Below are positions 1-8,939 of a DNA stretch of 64,000 bases, in pieces (the first letter of the stretch is position 1; each line of letters starts with the position of its first letter). Under the pieces are notes generated by a model, which saw only the letters and a program-made list of their open reading frames with translations, was not told where the DNA came from and searched no databases. The position numbers and the translations under genes were made by a program. The DNA is from Anaerolinea sp. GTDB taxonomy: Bacteria > Chloroflexota > Anaerolineae > Anaerolineales > Anaerolineaceae. The stretch covers positions 1 to 64,000 of the forward strand of contig JARKPU010000005.1 in the NCBI GenBank assembly GCA_029975055.1. Direction: 5' to 3'.

Positions 1-65
1 GTGTGGGCTGGGGGCCGGCCCCCTGCGCACACCTGTTTTTCGGGTAACGCCCCATCCCTTCACCC

Positions 66-150
66 CACCTTGTCCATTTCTTTATTCACCGTGTAGTGCA
101 GACTCTCCGCGCGCAGGTCTGATAGCGCGTAGCACGGCCCATACGTGCTC
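66..150 (-). pseudogene. Remnant copy of the C-terminal coding end of the VWA gene at 1090..1941
   Basis: Minus-strand translation GPCYALSDLRAESLHYTVNKEMDK nearly matches the C-terminus of ORF 1090..1941 (GPCYALSDLRAESLYYTVKKEMDKAV). Confidence 0.75.
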
Positions 151-303
151 GCCAGGGTCTTTCCGCAACCTGCTCCACGATACCAAATTAGCTGCATTTA
201 CGTTCTCCTGCTAACGTTAGCGCACAACTTAATAGGAAAATTTATAAGGGTATATACTCATCCTAACACCTTCTTCGGACGTTACAATTGAGGAGATTGG
301 GCC

Positions 304-921
304 ATGTGCATTATCATCTATAATGCTTCGGTCGAAGAACGCCGCCAGGCGATGCCGGGCGACTCGATTGTGCCAGATCCAATCTACATTGAGACCCGCG
401 CCCTCACCATCCACGCGCCGGTGGAGCGCGTCTGGCCCTGGCTGGCGCAGATGGGTTCCGGCCGCGCCGGGTGGTATGCCTTCGACTTCATCGATAATGA
501 CGGCACCCCGAGCGCCAAGTCGATCTTGCCAGAATTCCAGCATATCATGCCCGGAGATACCCTGCCCGCGTTGCCGGGGATGAAGGATATTTTCCATGTT
601 GAGGAAGTCGATCCTCCGTACCGTTTGATACTCACCGTCCCCGATGCAGACTCCAAGAGCCGCGTCAGCTGGGAGTTCCTCCTCAAGCCGCTTGAGGGCG
701 GGCACACCCGTCTGATCGAACGGGGCCGAATTTCACCCAACTGGCTGGCTGCCGATTCCCAGGAAAGCCCCACAAAACCGGGTCGAAAAACGTTGATCGA
801 GCATATTTACGGCCTGTTGGCGCGCCTTCCAATGCCGATCATGGTTGCAGCCGCGAGTTTCGGGCATGGCCTCATGGAAACCCGCCAGCTCCACGGCATC
901 AAGATCCGCGCGGAAATGTAG
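304..921 (+). CDS. SRPBCC/polyketide cyclase-like protein
   Basis: ORF with IHAPVERVWPWLAQMG...GRAGWYAFDFIDN typical of SRPBCC-fold proteins. Confidence 0.6.
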   Translation: MCIIIYNASVEERRQAMPGDSIVPDPIYIETRALTIHAPVERVWPWLAQMGSGRAGWYAFDFIDNDGTPSAKSILPEFQHIMPGDTLPALPGMKDIFHVEEVDPPYRLILTVPDADSKSRVSWEFLLKPLEGGHTRLIERGRISPNWLAADSQESPTKPGRKTLIEHIYGLLARLPMPIMVAAASFGHGLMETRQLHGIKIRAEM

Positions 922-1089
922 CTATTCAGCCGTCGCTCCGAAGGCCAGCTTAACCCTGATAGCCGCCCCTCGGGTTCCAAACGCCGAAAGGCCCACGGTT
1001 CTCCACTCGTTCTCCTCCAAAACGGGCCAGCCTTGCGGCTGACCCGTTCGTTGTTGCTCGCTTATGGTTGGCTATGCTACCCCACCACT

Positions 1090-1941
1090 TCACACAGCCT
1101 TATCCATTTCTTTCTTCACCGTGTAGTATAAACTCTCCGCGCGCAGGTCGGATAGCGCGTAGCACGGCCCCTTGAGGTGATCGGCCAGGTCTTGCGCCAG
1201 GCCCTGGTCGAAGGCGGCGTGCTCCATGTTGATCACCACGCTGTGGATGTTCTCCTCGGCGATGCGCTCGGCCACCCAGCGGGCCTCTTCCAGCGGCGGC
1301 AAATGGCCCATCGAGACGTTCCCCGCCCCGTCGGTCAGGACGATCAACAGCGGCAGCACATCGGGGTGAAGCAGCTTTTCGCGCCGCAGCACGCCGTAAG
1401 CCAGGTCCAGCCCGGCAGAGAGGGGCGTCTTGCCGCCCACGGGGATATCCTGCAGGGCGCGCTCGGCCAGCTGCACCGAGTTGGTGGGCGTGAGGATGAG
1501 CGTGGCCCGGTCGCGCTGGAAGGTGATCAGCCCCACGCGGTCGCGGCGCTGGTAGGCATCGTTGAGCAGCGAGAGGATGGCCCCCTTGGTGGCGATCATG
1601 CGCTCGGCCACCGCCATCGACCAGGAAGCATCCACCAGAAAGAGCACCAGGTTGGCGGCGCGCTTGACGCGCACCTTGCGCTGGTAATCGGCCGGGCGCA
1701 CGGCAAAGGCCACGCGGTTGCGGCGCTTGATATCCTCGCGCTGGCGCTGGAAGGGCGCCGCCGCGCGGATGGTGGCGTCGAAGGCCAGGTCGTCGCGCTT
1801 GCGCCCGGCCGGGCGCGCCATGATATAGCGCCCGCGCTTGCGGTCGGTGTAGGTGCGCGAACGCCTGCCGGCGTTGCGGCGCATCATCTTATCCAGGGGG
1901 GTATCCAGGCGGCGCGGCTCGAAGGACTCGCCCACCTTCAC
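1090..1941 (-). CDS. VWA-domain ChlD-like C-terminal half of a magnesium/cobalt chelatase subunit; probably made as a frameshift fusion with 2049..3164
   Basis: VLFLVDASWSMA MIDAS motif; only a GTG start with no clear SD; the same frame is open upstream to the A9 run at 2054..2062. Confidence 0.8.
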   Translation of the reverse strand: MKVGESFEPRRLDTPLDKMMRRNAGRRSRTYTDRKRGRYIMARPAGRKRDDLAFDATIRAAAPFQRQREDIKRRNRVAFAVRPADYQRKVRVKRAANLVLFLVDASWSMAVAERMIATKGAILSLLNDAYQRRDRVGLITFQRDRATLILTPTNSVQLAERALQDIPVGGKTPLSAGLDLAYGVLRREKLLHPDVLPLLIVLTDGAGNVSMGHLPPLEEARWVAERIAEENIHSVVINMEHAAFDQGLAQDLADHLKGPCYALSDLRAESLYYTVKKEMDKAV

Positions 1942-2048
1942 CTGCTTACCGCCGTCCCACCAGGTCTGGTTGCCCTGGTCGAAGATATCCTGGCGCGCAG
2001 GTTCGGTCTGGTTGGGCTGCTGGTCGGCCTCGCCCTGCTCGCCGTCAG

Positions 2049-3164
2049 TTACGTTTTTTTTTCTGCGCGGTCTTCCTGGACGGTGGTGTTGCTCTCGCGC
2101 GGCTCGCCCTGCGTGGCGCGGCCCTGGAGCTGCTCCAGGCGTTCGGCCAGCTCTTCCATCGTGGTGGAAGCCTGCTGGAAGGGCGAGTGCTTCAGGCGGT
2201 GCGGCAGGGCCAGTTCGGCGGCCAGCGCGATATCGCGCGCGTTGATCGCCGTGCGCCCCTCAAAAGCTGCCTGGGCGCGCGCCGCTTTCAAGATCACCAG
2301 GTCAGGCCGGTGCCCGTCCACGTTCAGCGAGGCGGTCAGCGAGGCAATCGAGAGCAGGTCGCGGCTGGTATAAGTGACCTTGCCGACCAGCTTCCGCCCG
2401 GCTTCGATCTGCTGGGTGAGTTCGTTTTCTTTCTCTTTCCACTGCGCCGAGAAGCCCTCGGGGTCGCTCTCGAAGGCCAGGTTGCGCTCCATGATCATCA
2501 CGCGCTCGCGCGCGTCGCGGATGCCGTGAATTTCCACCGAGAGGGCAAAGCGGTCCAGCAGCTGCGGGCGCAGGTCGCCTTCTTCGGGGTTCATCGTCCC
2601 CACCAGGATGAAGCGTGACGGGTGGCTGAAGGAAATGCCCTCGCGCTCGACGATGTTCATGCCCATCGCCGCCGCGTCCAGCAGCAGGTCCACCACGTGG
2701 TCGTCCAGCAGGTTGACTTCATCAATGTAGAGCAGCCCGCGGTTGGCGGCGGCCAGCACACCCGGCTCGAAATGCCGCTCGCCGCGCTGGATGGCGGCTT
2801 CGATATCCAGCGTGCCCACCACGCGGTCTTCGGTGGCCGAGACGGGCAGGTTGATGAAGGCAATCTGGCGCACGTGCGAAGGGAGCTGCTCCCCGCCGGC
2901 GGCGCGCTCGCGGCACTCGGTGCACCAGGTGGAGGGCGAATCTGGGTCGCAGCCGAAGCGGCAATCCGAGACGACCTTCACCCTCGGCAGCAGGGCCGCC
3001 AGGGCGCGCGCCGCGGTGGATTTGGCCGTACCGCGCTCGCCGCGGATCAAGACACCGCCGATGCGCGGGTCTACGGCGTTGAGGATCAGGCCCCGGCGCA
3101 TACGCTCCTGGCCGACAATGGCAGTGAATGGATAAATGGCTGGCATGCTGTCCTTGTCTGACAA
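2049..3164 (-). CDS. AAA+ ATPase, ChlI/BchI-like chelatase subunit; zero-frame product of a probable chlD-type gene
   Basis: FTAIVGQERMRRGLILNAVDPRIGGVLIRGERGTAKST Walker A, LLYIDEVNLLDDHVVDLLLD Walker B, magnesium chelatase family layout. Confidence 0.9.
   Translation of the reverse strand: MSDKDSMPAIYPFTAIVGQERMRRGLILNAVDPRIGGVLIRGERGTAKSTAARALAALLPRVKVVSDCRFGCDPDSPSTWCTECRERAAGGEQLPSHVRQIAFINLPVSATEDRVVGTLDIEAAIQRGERHFEPGVLAAANRGLLYIDEVNLLDDHVVDLLLDAAAMGMNIVEREGISFSHPSRFILVGTMNPEEGDLRPQLLDRFALSVEIHGIRDARERVMIMERNLAFESDPEGFSAQWKEKENELTQQIEAGRKLVGKVTYTSRDLLSIASLTASLNVDGHRPDLVILKAARAQAAFEGRTAINARDIALAAELALPHRLKHSPFQQASTTMEELAERLEQLQGRATQGEPRESNTTVQEDRAEKKT
2054..2062 (-). other. A9 slippery run (A AAA AAA in zero frame) at the ChlI-like/ChlD-like junction, 2 nt before the zero-frame TAA
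   Basis: Minus strand GAA AAA AAA ACG TAA; the -1 frame continues AAC GTA ACT GAC GGC GAG... into the VWA ORF; SD-like AGGAAG 9 nt upstream. Confidence 0.75.
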
Positions 3165-3489
3165 ATCAATTAATCAAATTAAGTGTACCACGAATGAAGG
3201 CCCTCAACCACGGTGGATTGGCACATGCATAGGGCTTTCTCAGAGGCGGCATAGAACACTCACCCAGCCCTCTCTCAGAGGGGAAGGAACCTGTCCCCCT
3301 TCGCCCGCCTGTAGAAGGGCCGGGGATGAGGGCGCTATTTTAACGAATCGAACGCCATGCAGTTTTCAGCACGATGCAGGCGAATTTCCAGGCGGATTGT
3401 GCAGATTCCAGGTTTTTTTTGTACAATAAAGTATCAACCTGATCCCTTTCGGCGGGGCTATGCTTGTAACAAACAGAAAGGGCCGTCCG

Positions 3490-4119
3490 ATGAGTCGTTT
3501 TCTCCGCCCGGCTGCACTCAGCCTGCTCCCGGCCGCCCTGCTGGCGGCGGCTCTCTTCTTCCTTCAGCCCGCAGCTTCGCTGCCCGCCCTCGGCCAGGCC
3601 GAGCTCCCCATCTATGGCTGGACGGTCTGCGGCGACGCCGGAATCGGCCCGGTGCCGGGCGTGGGAAACGTCCAGCGCGTGGATCTCTGCCAGGGCTCCG
3701 GCTGGGAGGTGCGAGCTTACTGCCTCGACCCAGGCAAGCCCGTGCCGGCGGTTGGCACCGTCTGCTCGATGGTCAATTCCACCGATTTCTGGTGCGGCGA
3801 CAGCGTGCAGCAACTGCGCGAGTTCCAGATCCTCCAAACCCCGGCGCCGCCCACCCCGGCCCCTTCGGCCACGCCCATCACGCCGCAGCCCAGCCTCACG
3901 CCGCAGCCCCCAACGGCCACCTCTGCCCCGCCCACGCCCAACGCCCCGGCTCCTTCGGCCACCCCGCAGCCCACGCTCTTTGTGCGCCCGCGCCCCGGCG
4001 GGCCCGGCAACCTGCTGGTGGTGCTTTCTGCCGCCACCATCGCCTGGGGAGCGGTCATCCTCGGCGCGGCGATTCTGCTGCTGCGCCGCCGGTCTGGCAA
4101 CCCCGGGCACGGCCGATGA
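3490..4119 (+). CDS. Secreted protein with Thr/Pro-rich stalk and C-terminal TM anchor
   Basis: N-terminal signal sequence MSRFLRPAALSLLPAALLAAALFF, TPAPPTPAPSATP stalk, C-terminal TM followed by RRR. Confidence 0.6.
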   Translation: MSRFLRPAALSLLPAALLAAALFFLQPAASLPALGQAELPIYGWTVCGDAGIGPVPGVGNVQRVDLCQGSGWEVRAYCLDPGKPVPAVGTVCSMVNSTDFWCGDSVQQLREFQILQTPAPPTPAPSATPITPQPSLTPQPPTATSAPPTPNAPAPSATPQPTLFVRPRPGGPGNLLVVLSAATIAWGAVILGAAILLLRRRSGNPGHGR

Positions 4120-4979
4120 GCCCGGCAAGGCGCCACCGGCGCATCCTACCGCGTGAACCGGCCTGGCTGCTGGCCGGGCTGGGCGCGCTGCTGATCGTCG
4201 CCGGGCTTTCCGGCTTCATCCGCTTCGCATCGGCGGCATCGGGCGCGCCAGGCGGCAGCTTTACGGCGGCTACACGCACACCCTTCGCCGCGCCGCCTTC
4301 GCCCACCCCCACACCCTTCCGCGCCCAGCCGCCCACCTCCACACCGCTGCCTACCACCACCCCAACCCCTTCGCCCACCCCGCAGCGCCCTCACTTTGCC
4401 GTCCGCCTGGTTGATGGCCTTGGACGGCCCGCGCAGATCCGCATCCTCCCGCCTGCGGACGTGGGCGGCGGTCGCGAGATCGAACTCAGCTTTGCCCCCG
4501 CCTCCGACTGCCCCTTTGGCAACGGCACCGCCTGCATCAGCCGCCACCGCTCCGGGCAGGTGATCCTCCTCACCGTACACTCCGGCCTCACCGGGCAGGC
4601 CGAAGCCTTCCGCCGGGCCGTGGAAGGCACCGGGCTGGATTCAGCCATCTTCTCGCTGGAACGCATCGGCGCCAACCTCACCGCGCTGCAGGGCGCGCCG
4701 GTCACCCTCCAGGTCGGCGCGGATTCGCTGGACGGGCTGGAGCTTGCGGCCGTGGCGCGCATCCCGCCCGCCAGGCTGGAGGACTACTTCAACCTGCCGT
4801 TCGATGATGCCCTCGCGCTGGCCGCCCAATCCGACCCGGCCGTTGCCGCCGCGCTGGCCTCGGGCGAGAACCTGCTCGTCTTCGAGGCCTGCGGCTGGGT
4901 GGTGCCCGGCGAGGGCTGGGCGCCGGGCGTCACCTCCACCACCGGCTCGATCTACCTGGGCTTTATTCGGGATCGTTAG
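4116..4979 (+). CDS. Membrane-anchored extracytoplasmic protein, possibly sortase-like
   Basis: ATGA overlap with the previous CDS; N-terminal TM, Pro/Thr linker, globular domain with TVHSG and FEACGW segments. Confidence 0.5.
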   Translation: MSPARRHRRILPREPAWLLAGLGALLIVAGLSGFIRFASAASGAPGGSFTAATRTPFAAPPSPTPTPFRAQPPTSTPLPTTTPTPSPTPQRPHFAVRLVDGLGRPAQIRILPPADVGGGREIELSFAPASDCPFGNGTACISRHRSGQVILLTVHSGLTGQAEAFRRAVEGTGLDSAIFSLERIGANLTALQGAPVTLQVGADSLDGLELAAVARIPPARLEDYFNLPFDDALALAAQSDPAVAAALASGENLLVFEACGWVVPGEGWAPGVTSTTGSIYLGFIRDR

Positions 4980-5100
4980 CCCGCCTCGCTTCCAACCTGA
5001 AAGGGATGGCCGGCATTCGACGGCCATCCCTTTCTCTATATTCCTCCTTCTCCCGCCGAGAGAAGGGCCAGGGGATGAGGGGCTTACGACAGAGCTTCAA

Positions 5101-5144
5101 TTTTTGTGTAAATTGTGGGGCAAGCCCCACAAATTACACAAAAA
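5101..5144. repeat. 44-bp inverted repeat (21-bp arms, 1 mismatch) downstream of the glycosidase gene
   Basis: TTTTTGTGTAAATTGTGGGGC-AA-GCCCCACAAATTACACAAAAA. Confidence 0.85.
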
Positions 5145-5160
5145 GATACACACGATCGGC

Positions 5161-7653
5161 TTACGTGTATGACTCGTACAGCGAGCGCACGCGCAGCGCC
5201 TTCTTCACCCTGGCCAGGCTCCAACCTGCCGGGATGGGGCAGGTCACCCGCACCTTCCACCCGGCGGGAACATCCACATAATTATCGCTGAAGACCGTGT
5301 CCGCCCCCTCCAGCTTGAGTTCCACGAAGCGCGCGAGCGACCGGGCGCCGATCTCAAAAACTGCCAGCCTGCCCTCTTTGCGCACCTCCACCGCAAGCTG
5401 CGGGTCCTTCAGCTCCAGGTGCTTGTTGGGCACAAAGGTCGCCAAACTGCTGGAGACCTGCTCCCCGCCCTGGAAGAGCTGCGCCAGGAAGACCAGCTCG
5501 CGCCTGCGCGCCGGGCTGCTCTCCACATCTGCCGCGAAGTCCAGCGAGCAGGCCAGGGCTGAGGCCAGCGCCGGAACCTTCACCCCGGCCTCGCCAGAGC
5601 GCACCACCTCGCCGCCGAGCGTGAGCAGCTGCCAGCGCACCGTCCCTTCCCAGGGCGCGTTCACATCGCTGGTCACGTGCACGTCCATGCGCGGGGGGGC
5701 ATCTTCGATCGAAAGCAGCACCGGCGCATAGAAGCGTTTGGCCGCGTAGTGCAGCGCCTTCCAGCGCCCGTAGTAATCGATGCTCGACCAGGAAGCCACC
5801 GGCCAGCAGTCGTTAAGCTGCCAGATGAGCGTGCCGCTGACGCGGTGCTTGTTGCGCCGCCAGTGCTCCACCCCGTAGCGGATGCCCTCGGCCTGCAGCA
5901 CCATGCTCAGGTAGCTCAGCGCGGCGAAGTCCTTGGGCATGCGGAAGGTATCCGTCATCTGGCCGATCATCAAGCCGTTGCCGTTGCCGCTGCGCTGGTG
6001 GTGCTCCATGATGTACGAAGTCATGTTCCAGTCTTTCGGCTCGGCGTAAGTGGCGATCGTCTCCAAAGGCGGCAGCGACTGGAAGCCAAACTCGCTCATA
6101 AAGCGCGGGTACTGCTGGCGGTAGGCCGTGAAGGGCTTGCGGCCGTGCCACACATCCCAGTAGTGCATGTCGCCGCGCTCGGCGCTGTTGGGCTTTTCGA
6201 ACGGCACATTGGAAGAAGCCGAGCTGGGCCAGTAGAAATGGTCGGGGTCGAGCTCCGCCACCCATTCCGGCAGGGTATGGTAGAAGAAGCGCTCGTAGGC
6301 CGCGCGCTCCAGCACGCGCAGCGGGTCCTCGGGGCGTGTCCAGCCCCAATCGGCCCAGCCCTGTTCCATCTCGTTGTTGCCGCACCACAGCGCCAGGCAG
6401 GCGCGGTGACGCAGGCGGCGCACATTATCCACCACCTCATGGCGAATGTTTTCGATGAACGCGTCTTCGTCGTGCGGGTAAATGTAACAGGCGAACATGA
6501 AATCATGCCAGAGCAGGATGCCGTAGCGGTCGCACAGGTCGTAGAAGCGCTCGTCCTCATAGAACCCGCCGCCCCAAATGCGCAGCATGTTCTGGTGCGC
6601 CTCGGCCGCCGAGCGGATGAGATGCTCGTAGCGCTCCTGCGTCATGCGCGTGGGGAAGGAGTCGGCGGGGATCCAGTCGGAGCCTTTCATGAAGACCGGC
6701 ACGCCGTTGACCACGAAGGTGAAGGACTGCCCCCACTCGTCCGGCCCCTGGCGCACCTCCACCGTGCGCAGGCCCACCTGGAAGGTTTTCACATCCTGCG
6801 CCTCGCCGCCGGCTTCGAGGGTGACTTCCACCTTGTAGAGCGGCTGCGCGCCGTAGCCGTTCGGCCACCACAGCTCGGGCTTCTTCACCGCCACGCTCAC
6901 AGCGGCCTTCCCGCCCGCCAGCGGTGCCGAAGCCTCGAAGCGCTTCTTCCCGTTCGGGCTCGTCACAACCATCCTGACCGAAAGCGGCGCAGCATCCCAG
7001 CTTTCGGCCTGCACCGAGGCCGAAAGCGTCACGCCGTTCTTGCCGTGCTGCTGGCGCACGTGCACATCCTCCAGCCGGGCGTGGGCGTAACCTTCCAGGC
7101 GCAGGTCGCGCCAGATGCCGACTGGCGGGAGCATGGGGCCCCAATCCCAGCCAAAGTGGCAGGGCGCTTTGCGCACGAACACCCCGCCCTCCAGTGACAT
7201 GCCGCTCTTGGGCGTGAGGGGCTTCTCGGCGTTGCGCGCCGCGCAGTAATTCACCGCCGAGGCGAAGGTGACGAGCAGCTCGTTCCGGCCCGCCTTCAGC
7301 AGGCCGGCCACGTCCCAACGGTAGGTGCGGAACATGTTCTCGGCCTTGCCAAGCAGCGTGCCGTTGAGGCGCACCTCGGCCAGTGTATCCAGCCCGTCTG
7401 CCACCAGGAAGAGGTGCGCCGCCGCGAGCGCCTGGGCCGAAGGCTCGAAAATGCCGCGGTACTCCCAATCGGCCTGGGCCACCCACTGCACGGCGATTTC
7501 ATTATCGCCAACAAACGGGTCTGGGATGCGCTCAAGCGCCAGCAGGTCGGTATGCGCCCCGCCGGGGACGCTGGCGTGCATCCAGGCTTGCTCGCCGCGC
7601 CGGCGAAAGGCCCACTGCGCTCCGGCAGCGGAGGTGATCGATTGTTGGATCAT
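5161..7653 (-). CDS. Glycoside hydrolase family 2 protein, beta-mannosidase-like
   Basis: VFVRKAPCHFGWDWGPMLPPVGIWR, NMLRIWGGGFYEDERFYDLCDRYGILLWHDFMFAC, WCGNNEMEQG; GH2 mannosidase hallmarks. Confidence 0.92.
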   Translation of the reverse strand: MIQQSITSAAGAQWAFRRRGEQAWMHASVPGGAHTDLLALERIPDPFVGDNEIAVQWVAQADWEYRGIFEPSAQALAAAHLFLVADGLDTLAEVRLNGTLLGKAENMFRTYRWDVAGLLKAGRNELLVTFASAVNYCAARNAEKPLTPKSGMSLEGGVFVRKAPCHFGWDWGPMLPPVGIWRDLRLEGYAHARLEDVHVRQQHGKNGVTLSASVQAESWDAAPLSVRMVVTSPNGKKRFEASAPLAGGKAAVSVAVKKPELWWPNGYGAQPLYKVEVTLEAGGEAQDVKTFQVGLRTVEVRQGPDEWGQSFTFVVNGVPVFMKGSDWIPADSFPTRMTQERYEHLIRSAAEAHQNMLRIWGGGFYEDERFYDLCDRYGILLWHDFMFACYIYPHDEDAFIENIRHEVVDNVRRLRHRACLALWCGNNEMEQGWADWGWTRPEDPLRVLERAAYERFFYHTLPEWVAELDPDHFYWPSSASSNVPFEKPNSAERGDMHYWDVWHGRKPFTAYRQQYPRFMSEFGFQSLPPLETIATYAEPKDWNMTSYIMEHHQRSGNGNGLMIGQMTDTFRMPKDFAALSYLSMVLQAEGIRYGVEHWRRNKHRVSGTLIWQLNDCWPVASWSSIDYYGRWKALHYAAKRFYAPVLLSIEDAPPRMDVHVTSDVNAPWEGTVRWQLLTLGGEVVRSGEAGVKVPALASALACSLDFAADVESSPARRRELVFLAQLFQGGEQVSSSLATFVPNKHLELKDPQLAVEVRKEGRLAVFEIGARSLARFVELKLEGADTVFSDNYVDVPAGWKVRVTCPIPAGWSLARVKKALRVRSLYESYT

Positions 7654-7714
7654 GGAATGGAGGGGAGGTCCTTTCGTGAAGATTGTTCAGGTGATTCTAC
7701 ATCAAAATTCCCCC

Positions 7715-7766
7715 TTGACAAAACGGCGGGAGCGCGATATTATTTCGATATCAAATGATTTGATAT
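7715..7766 (+). promoter_or_regulatory. Sigma-70 type promoter with MarR-type operator palindrome
   Basis: TTGACA(7715-7720)-N17-TATTAT(7738-7743) and perfect IR ATATCAAAT-G-ATTTGATAT (7748-7766). Confidence 0.8.
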
Positions 7767-7777
7767 GGAGATTCTTG

Positions 7778-8275
7778 ATGCCAACCCATTTCAAAGGCGA
7801 CCCGAAGACCGTTCTGGCGCTGGACACTTTCATCAAATTCACCCGCGCCGCCAGCGCGCTGGAAAACCGCCTGGCGCACCACAATGTGCTGGGCGATTTG
7901 ACGATGACCCAGTTCGGCGTGCTCGAGACGCTCTATCACCTCGGTCCGCTTTGCCAGGGGGCGATCAGCTCCAAGCTGCTCAAATCCACCGGCAACATCA
8001 CCCTGGTGCTCGATAACCTCGAGCGGCACGGCCTCGTGCGCCGCGAGCGCGACGCGCAAGACCGCCGCATGGTGAACCTTTCGCTCACCCCCAAAGGCGA
8101 AGAGCTGATCGCGCGCATCTTCCCGCTCCAGGCCGCCATCATCGCCGAAGAATTGGCCGTCCTCGAGCCTGCGGAGCAAGAACTGCTCGGCAGGCTTTGC
8201 AAAAAGCTCGGCCTTGGCAAACAAGCAGATCCAGCCGTTAACCGTACCCTTTCATCGTCCGAAGAACCGCATTAG
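7778..8275 (+). CDS. MarR family transcriptional regulator
   Basis: wHTH: LGPLCQGAISSKLLKSTGNITLVLDNLERHGLVRRERDAQDRRMVNLSLTPKGEEL. Confidence 0.9.
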   Translation: MPTHFKGDPKTVLALDTFIKFTRAASALENRLAHHNVLGDLTMTQFGVLETLYHLGPLCQGAISSKLLKSTGNITLVLDNLERHGLVRRERDAQDRRMVNLSLTPKGEELIARIFPLQAAIIAEELAVLEPAEQELLGRLCKKLGLGKQADPAVNRTLSSSEEPH

Positions 8276-8286
8276 GAGGTAGATTT

Positions 8287-8829
8287 ATGTCCTGGCAGAT
8301 TGACCCCGCCCACACGCACATCCTGTTCACCGCCCGCCACATGATGGTCAGCAAGGTGCGCGGCCTTTTCGAGAAGTTCCACGGCACCGTTTTGCTCGAT
8401 GAAGCGCACCCCGAGAACACCAGCGTGGAGATCGCCATCGAGACCGCCAGCATCAACACCCGCGATGCCCAGCGCGACGCACACCTGCGCTCGGCCGATT
8501 TTTTCAACGCCGAGGTTTACCCTGTCATGACCTTCAAGAGCAAGCGCGTCGAGCGCACGGGCGAGAACTCCGCCCGGTTGATCGGCGACCTGACCATCCG
8601 CGATGTGACCCGCGAAGTGGCGCTCAACGTGGAATTCAACGGCTTCAACAAGAACCCCTGGGGCAAGACGATCGCCGGTTTTGACGCCTCCGCGCGCATC
8701 AACCGCAAGGATTGGGGGCTGGTCTGGAACGTGGCCCTCGAGACAGGCGGCGTGCTGGTCAGCGAGGAGATCGACCTGTCCATCGAGCTGGAGTTGATCA
8801 AAATGACCGAACCCGCCCCCGTGGCGTAG
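8287..8829 (+). CDS. YceI family protein
   Basis: WQIDPAHTHILFTARHMMVSKVRGLFEKFHGTV, YceI signature. Confidence 0.92.
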   Translation: MSWQIDPAHTHILFTARHMMVSKVRGLFEKFHGTVLLDEAHPENTSVEIAIETASINTRDAQRDAHLRSADFFNAEVYPVMTFKSKRVERTGENSARLIGDLTIRDVTREVALNVEFNGFNKNPWGKTIAGFDASARINRKDWGLVWNVALETGGVLVSEEIDLSIELELIKMTEPAPVA

Positions 8830-8939
8830 GCAATCCGCGCTTTCGGCCTATCCGCTCGCAGAGTAAAGCGGCCGGTTGCGGCGATGTCTGCCGCAACCGG
8901 CCTCTGTTGTGAACCTGCCGCCCGCCGGAGGGCCCCTCC

